Below are positions 63,081-64,000 of a DNA stretch of 64,000 nt, in pieces. Position 1 is the first letter of the stretch; each line of letters starts with the position of its first letter. Under the pieces are notes generated by a model, which saw only the letters and a list, made by a program, of their open reading frames with translations, was not told the DNA's origin and made no database searches. Both the position numbers and the translations under genes were made by a program. Source of the DNA: Chionis minor (lineage: Eukaryota; Chordata; Aves; Charadriiformes; Chionididae); the NCBI GenBank assembly GCA_013398295.1, contig VZSF01003927.1, positions 319,943-383,942 on the forward strand, given 5' to 3'.

Positions 63081-64000
63081 TAGACACAATGACTTATATT
63101 TCCAATCAGGATTAATAATTGTTCAGGCCATCAAACATAAATAGCCGGTGTTTAGACAAATGAATTTTATATCAAGCTTTCGGTCATATGTATTCATGCG
63201 CTGCCACATCAATTGAAAGCAGGATGAGAGCCATCAAAAGACCAATAGGTTATGGGCGATCTGACCTGATGGGTCCTGGGAAAAGTGTAGGTTTCAGTGC
63301 TGAGTACACAAATCAGCTATGCTAAGCCTGCATGGGAAAGGAACGGCCAGAATATGTTGCTCATCAGCATGGCACGAGACGACTCAGTTTAAAGTTTGTG
63401 CACGCACGCAGTGGACACACGCGTACCCTTCTGTGTGCTGGGGTTGACTTGTTTACTGGTGTGCTTACTGGCTGTATTAACAACACCATGCCTCACAGTG
63501 TCTGGATCAGCTGCTATTACCAAACCAATTCCAACTAGGTGAAGAATTTTGTTTCTGTGGGGAGATGGATGCCACGGGGACAGAAATCACAGATCTACAA
63601 TCCATGGAATAAGGCAGAGGAGGGTTCACTGGCTCTGACAGCACTCCTCCCTGGCCAGCTGAGCACTCAGTCCAGAGGTCTGACACTTATTTTCCTCTCT
63701 CTGCTTCTGAGTCACTCAGATTCTTTCCCACCATGTTTAGGTGGGAAGCACACTGCCCGGGCTGGCACACTTGTACAGGTGGCACCTCTTACTGCATGTT
63801 GTTCACACTCACATTGGCTCTAGAAGAACATTTGGCAAAAGCCATCACATACATACCTCGGCAGAGAGAAGTGAGTGCAAAATGCAGCTATGAGATAAGA
63901 TAAAATGTATATAGTAAATGAGAGATGTGTCTGCTGCAGCAGCGTAATTCACAGGTACTAAACTACCTGTTGGATATGCTTGTGAAGTCATTGGAGTCGC
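63081..64000. other. Unique DNA, no gene seen
   Basis: Composition returns toward the window average. There are frames of 68 and 94 codons on the plus strand (63332-63538, 63539-63823) with no recognised motif. The window ends without a recognisable feature. Confidence 0.45.

Noticed and set aside
1..64000. CRISPR arrays, bacterial operons, tRNA or rRNA genes
   Set aside because: No regularly spaced direct repeats, no tightly packed same-strand genes, and no intact tRNA box A/box B pair or rRNA text was seen. The mobile elements show an avian nuclear genome.

Overview
The window looks like intergenic or intronic nuclear DNA from a bird. It is AT-rich over most of its length, has no dense coding, no rRNA, no recognisable tRNA and no operon-like layout. 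All open reading frames are short (the longest is about 143 codons) and overlap at random on both strands. The avian assignment rests on the mobile elements. Three are CR1 LINE copies with the CR1 reverse-transcriptase C-terminus and the terminal 8-bp tail repeat (ATTCTATG/ATTCTGTG type). Two are solo LTRs with the TGT(C)CTGGTTT / TTAAACCATGACA-type ends typical of avian ERVL-class retroviruses. I cannot name the species.

Layout: 1-13273 is unique AT-rich DNA with one probable very old interspersed repeat (8519-8612) and a homeodomain/octamer-type AT-rich cluster (5110-5262). 13274-14010 and 14738-15464 are two 5'-truncated CR1 copies in opposite orientation. 15465-27491 is unique DNA with a speculative exon (18268-18431), an 18-bp palindrome (20637-20654) and a pyrimidine-rich then GC-rich block (23284-23800). 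27492-27861 and 28948-29492 are two solo LTRs on opposite strands. 29493-53764 is unique DNA containing several GC-rich patches, of which 42271-42600 meets classic CpG-island criteria by hand count (25 CpG in 330 bp, 60% GC, observed/expected about 0.86). It also holds two relics of old palindromic repeats (49514-49640, 51086-51150). 53765-55098 is a third, longer CR1 copy with broken reverse-transcriptase domain pieces. 55099-64000 is unique DNA with a possible 33-nt microexon (55578-55610), two more old repeat fragments (56004-56050, 61341-61376), A/C-rich low-complexity tracts and a GC-richer block (61680-63080).

No intact protein-coding gene can be supported. The only recognisable protein sequence is decayed CR1 ORF2, broken by frameshifts, stop codons, an internal deletion and loss of a catalytic aspartate, so none of the three copies is active. 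The items most worth a second look are the isolated CpG island, the two splice-site-bounded open segments, the fold-back repeat at 51086-51150 and the oppositely oriented LTR pair. I found no convincing new multi-gene system.
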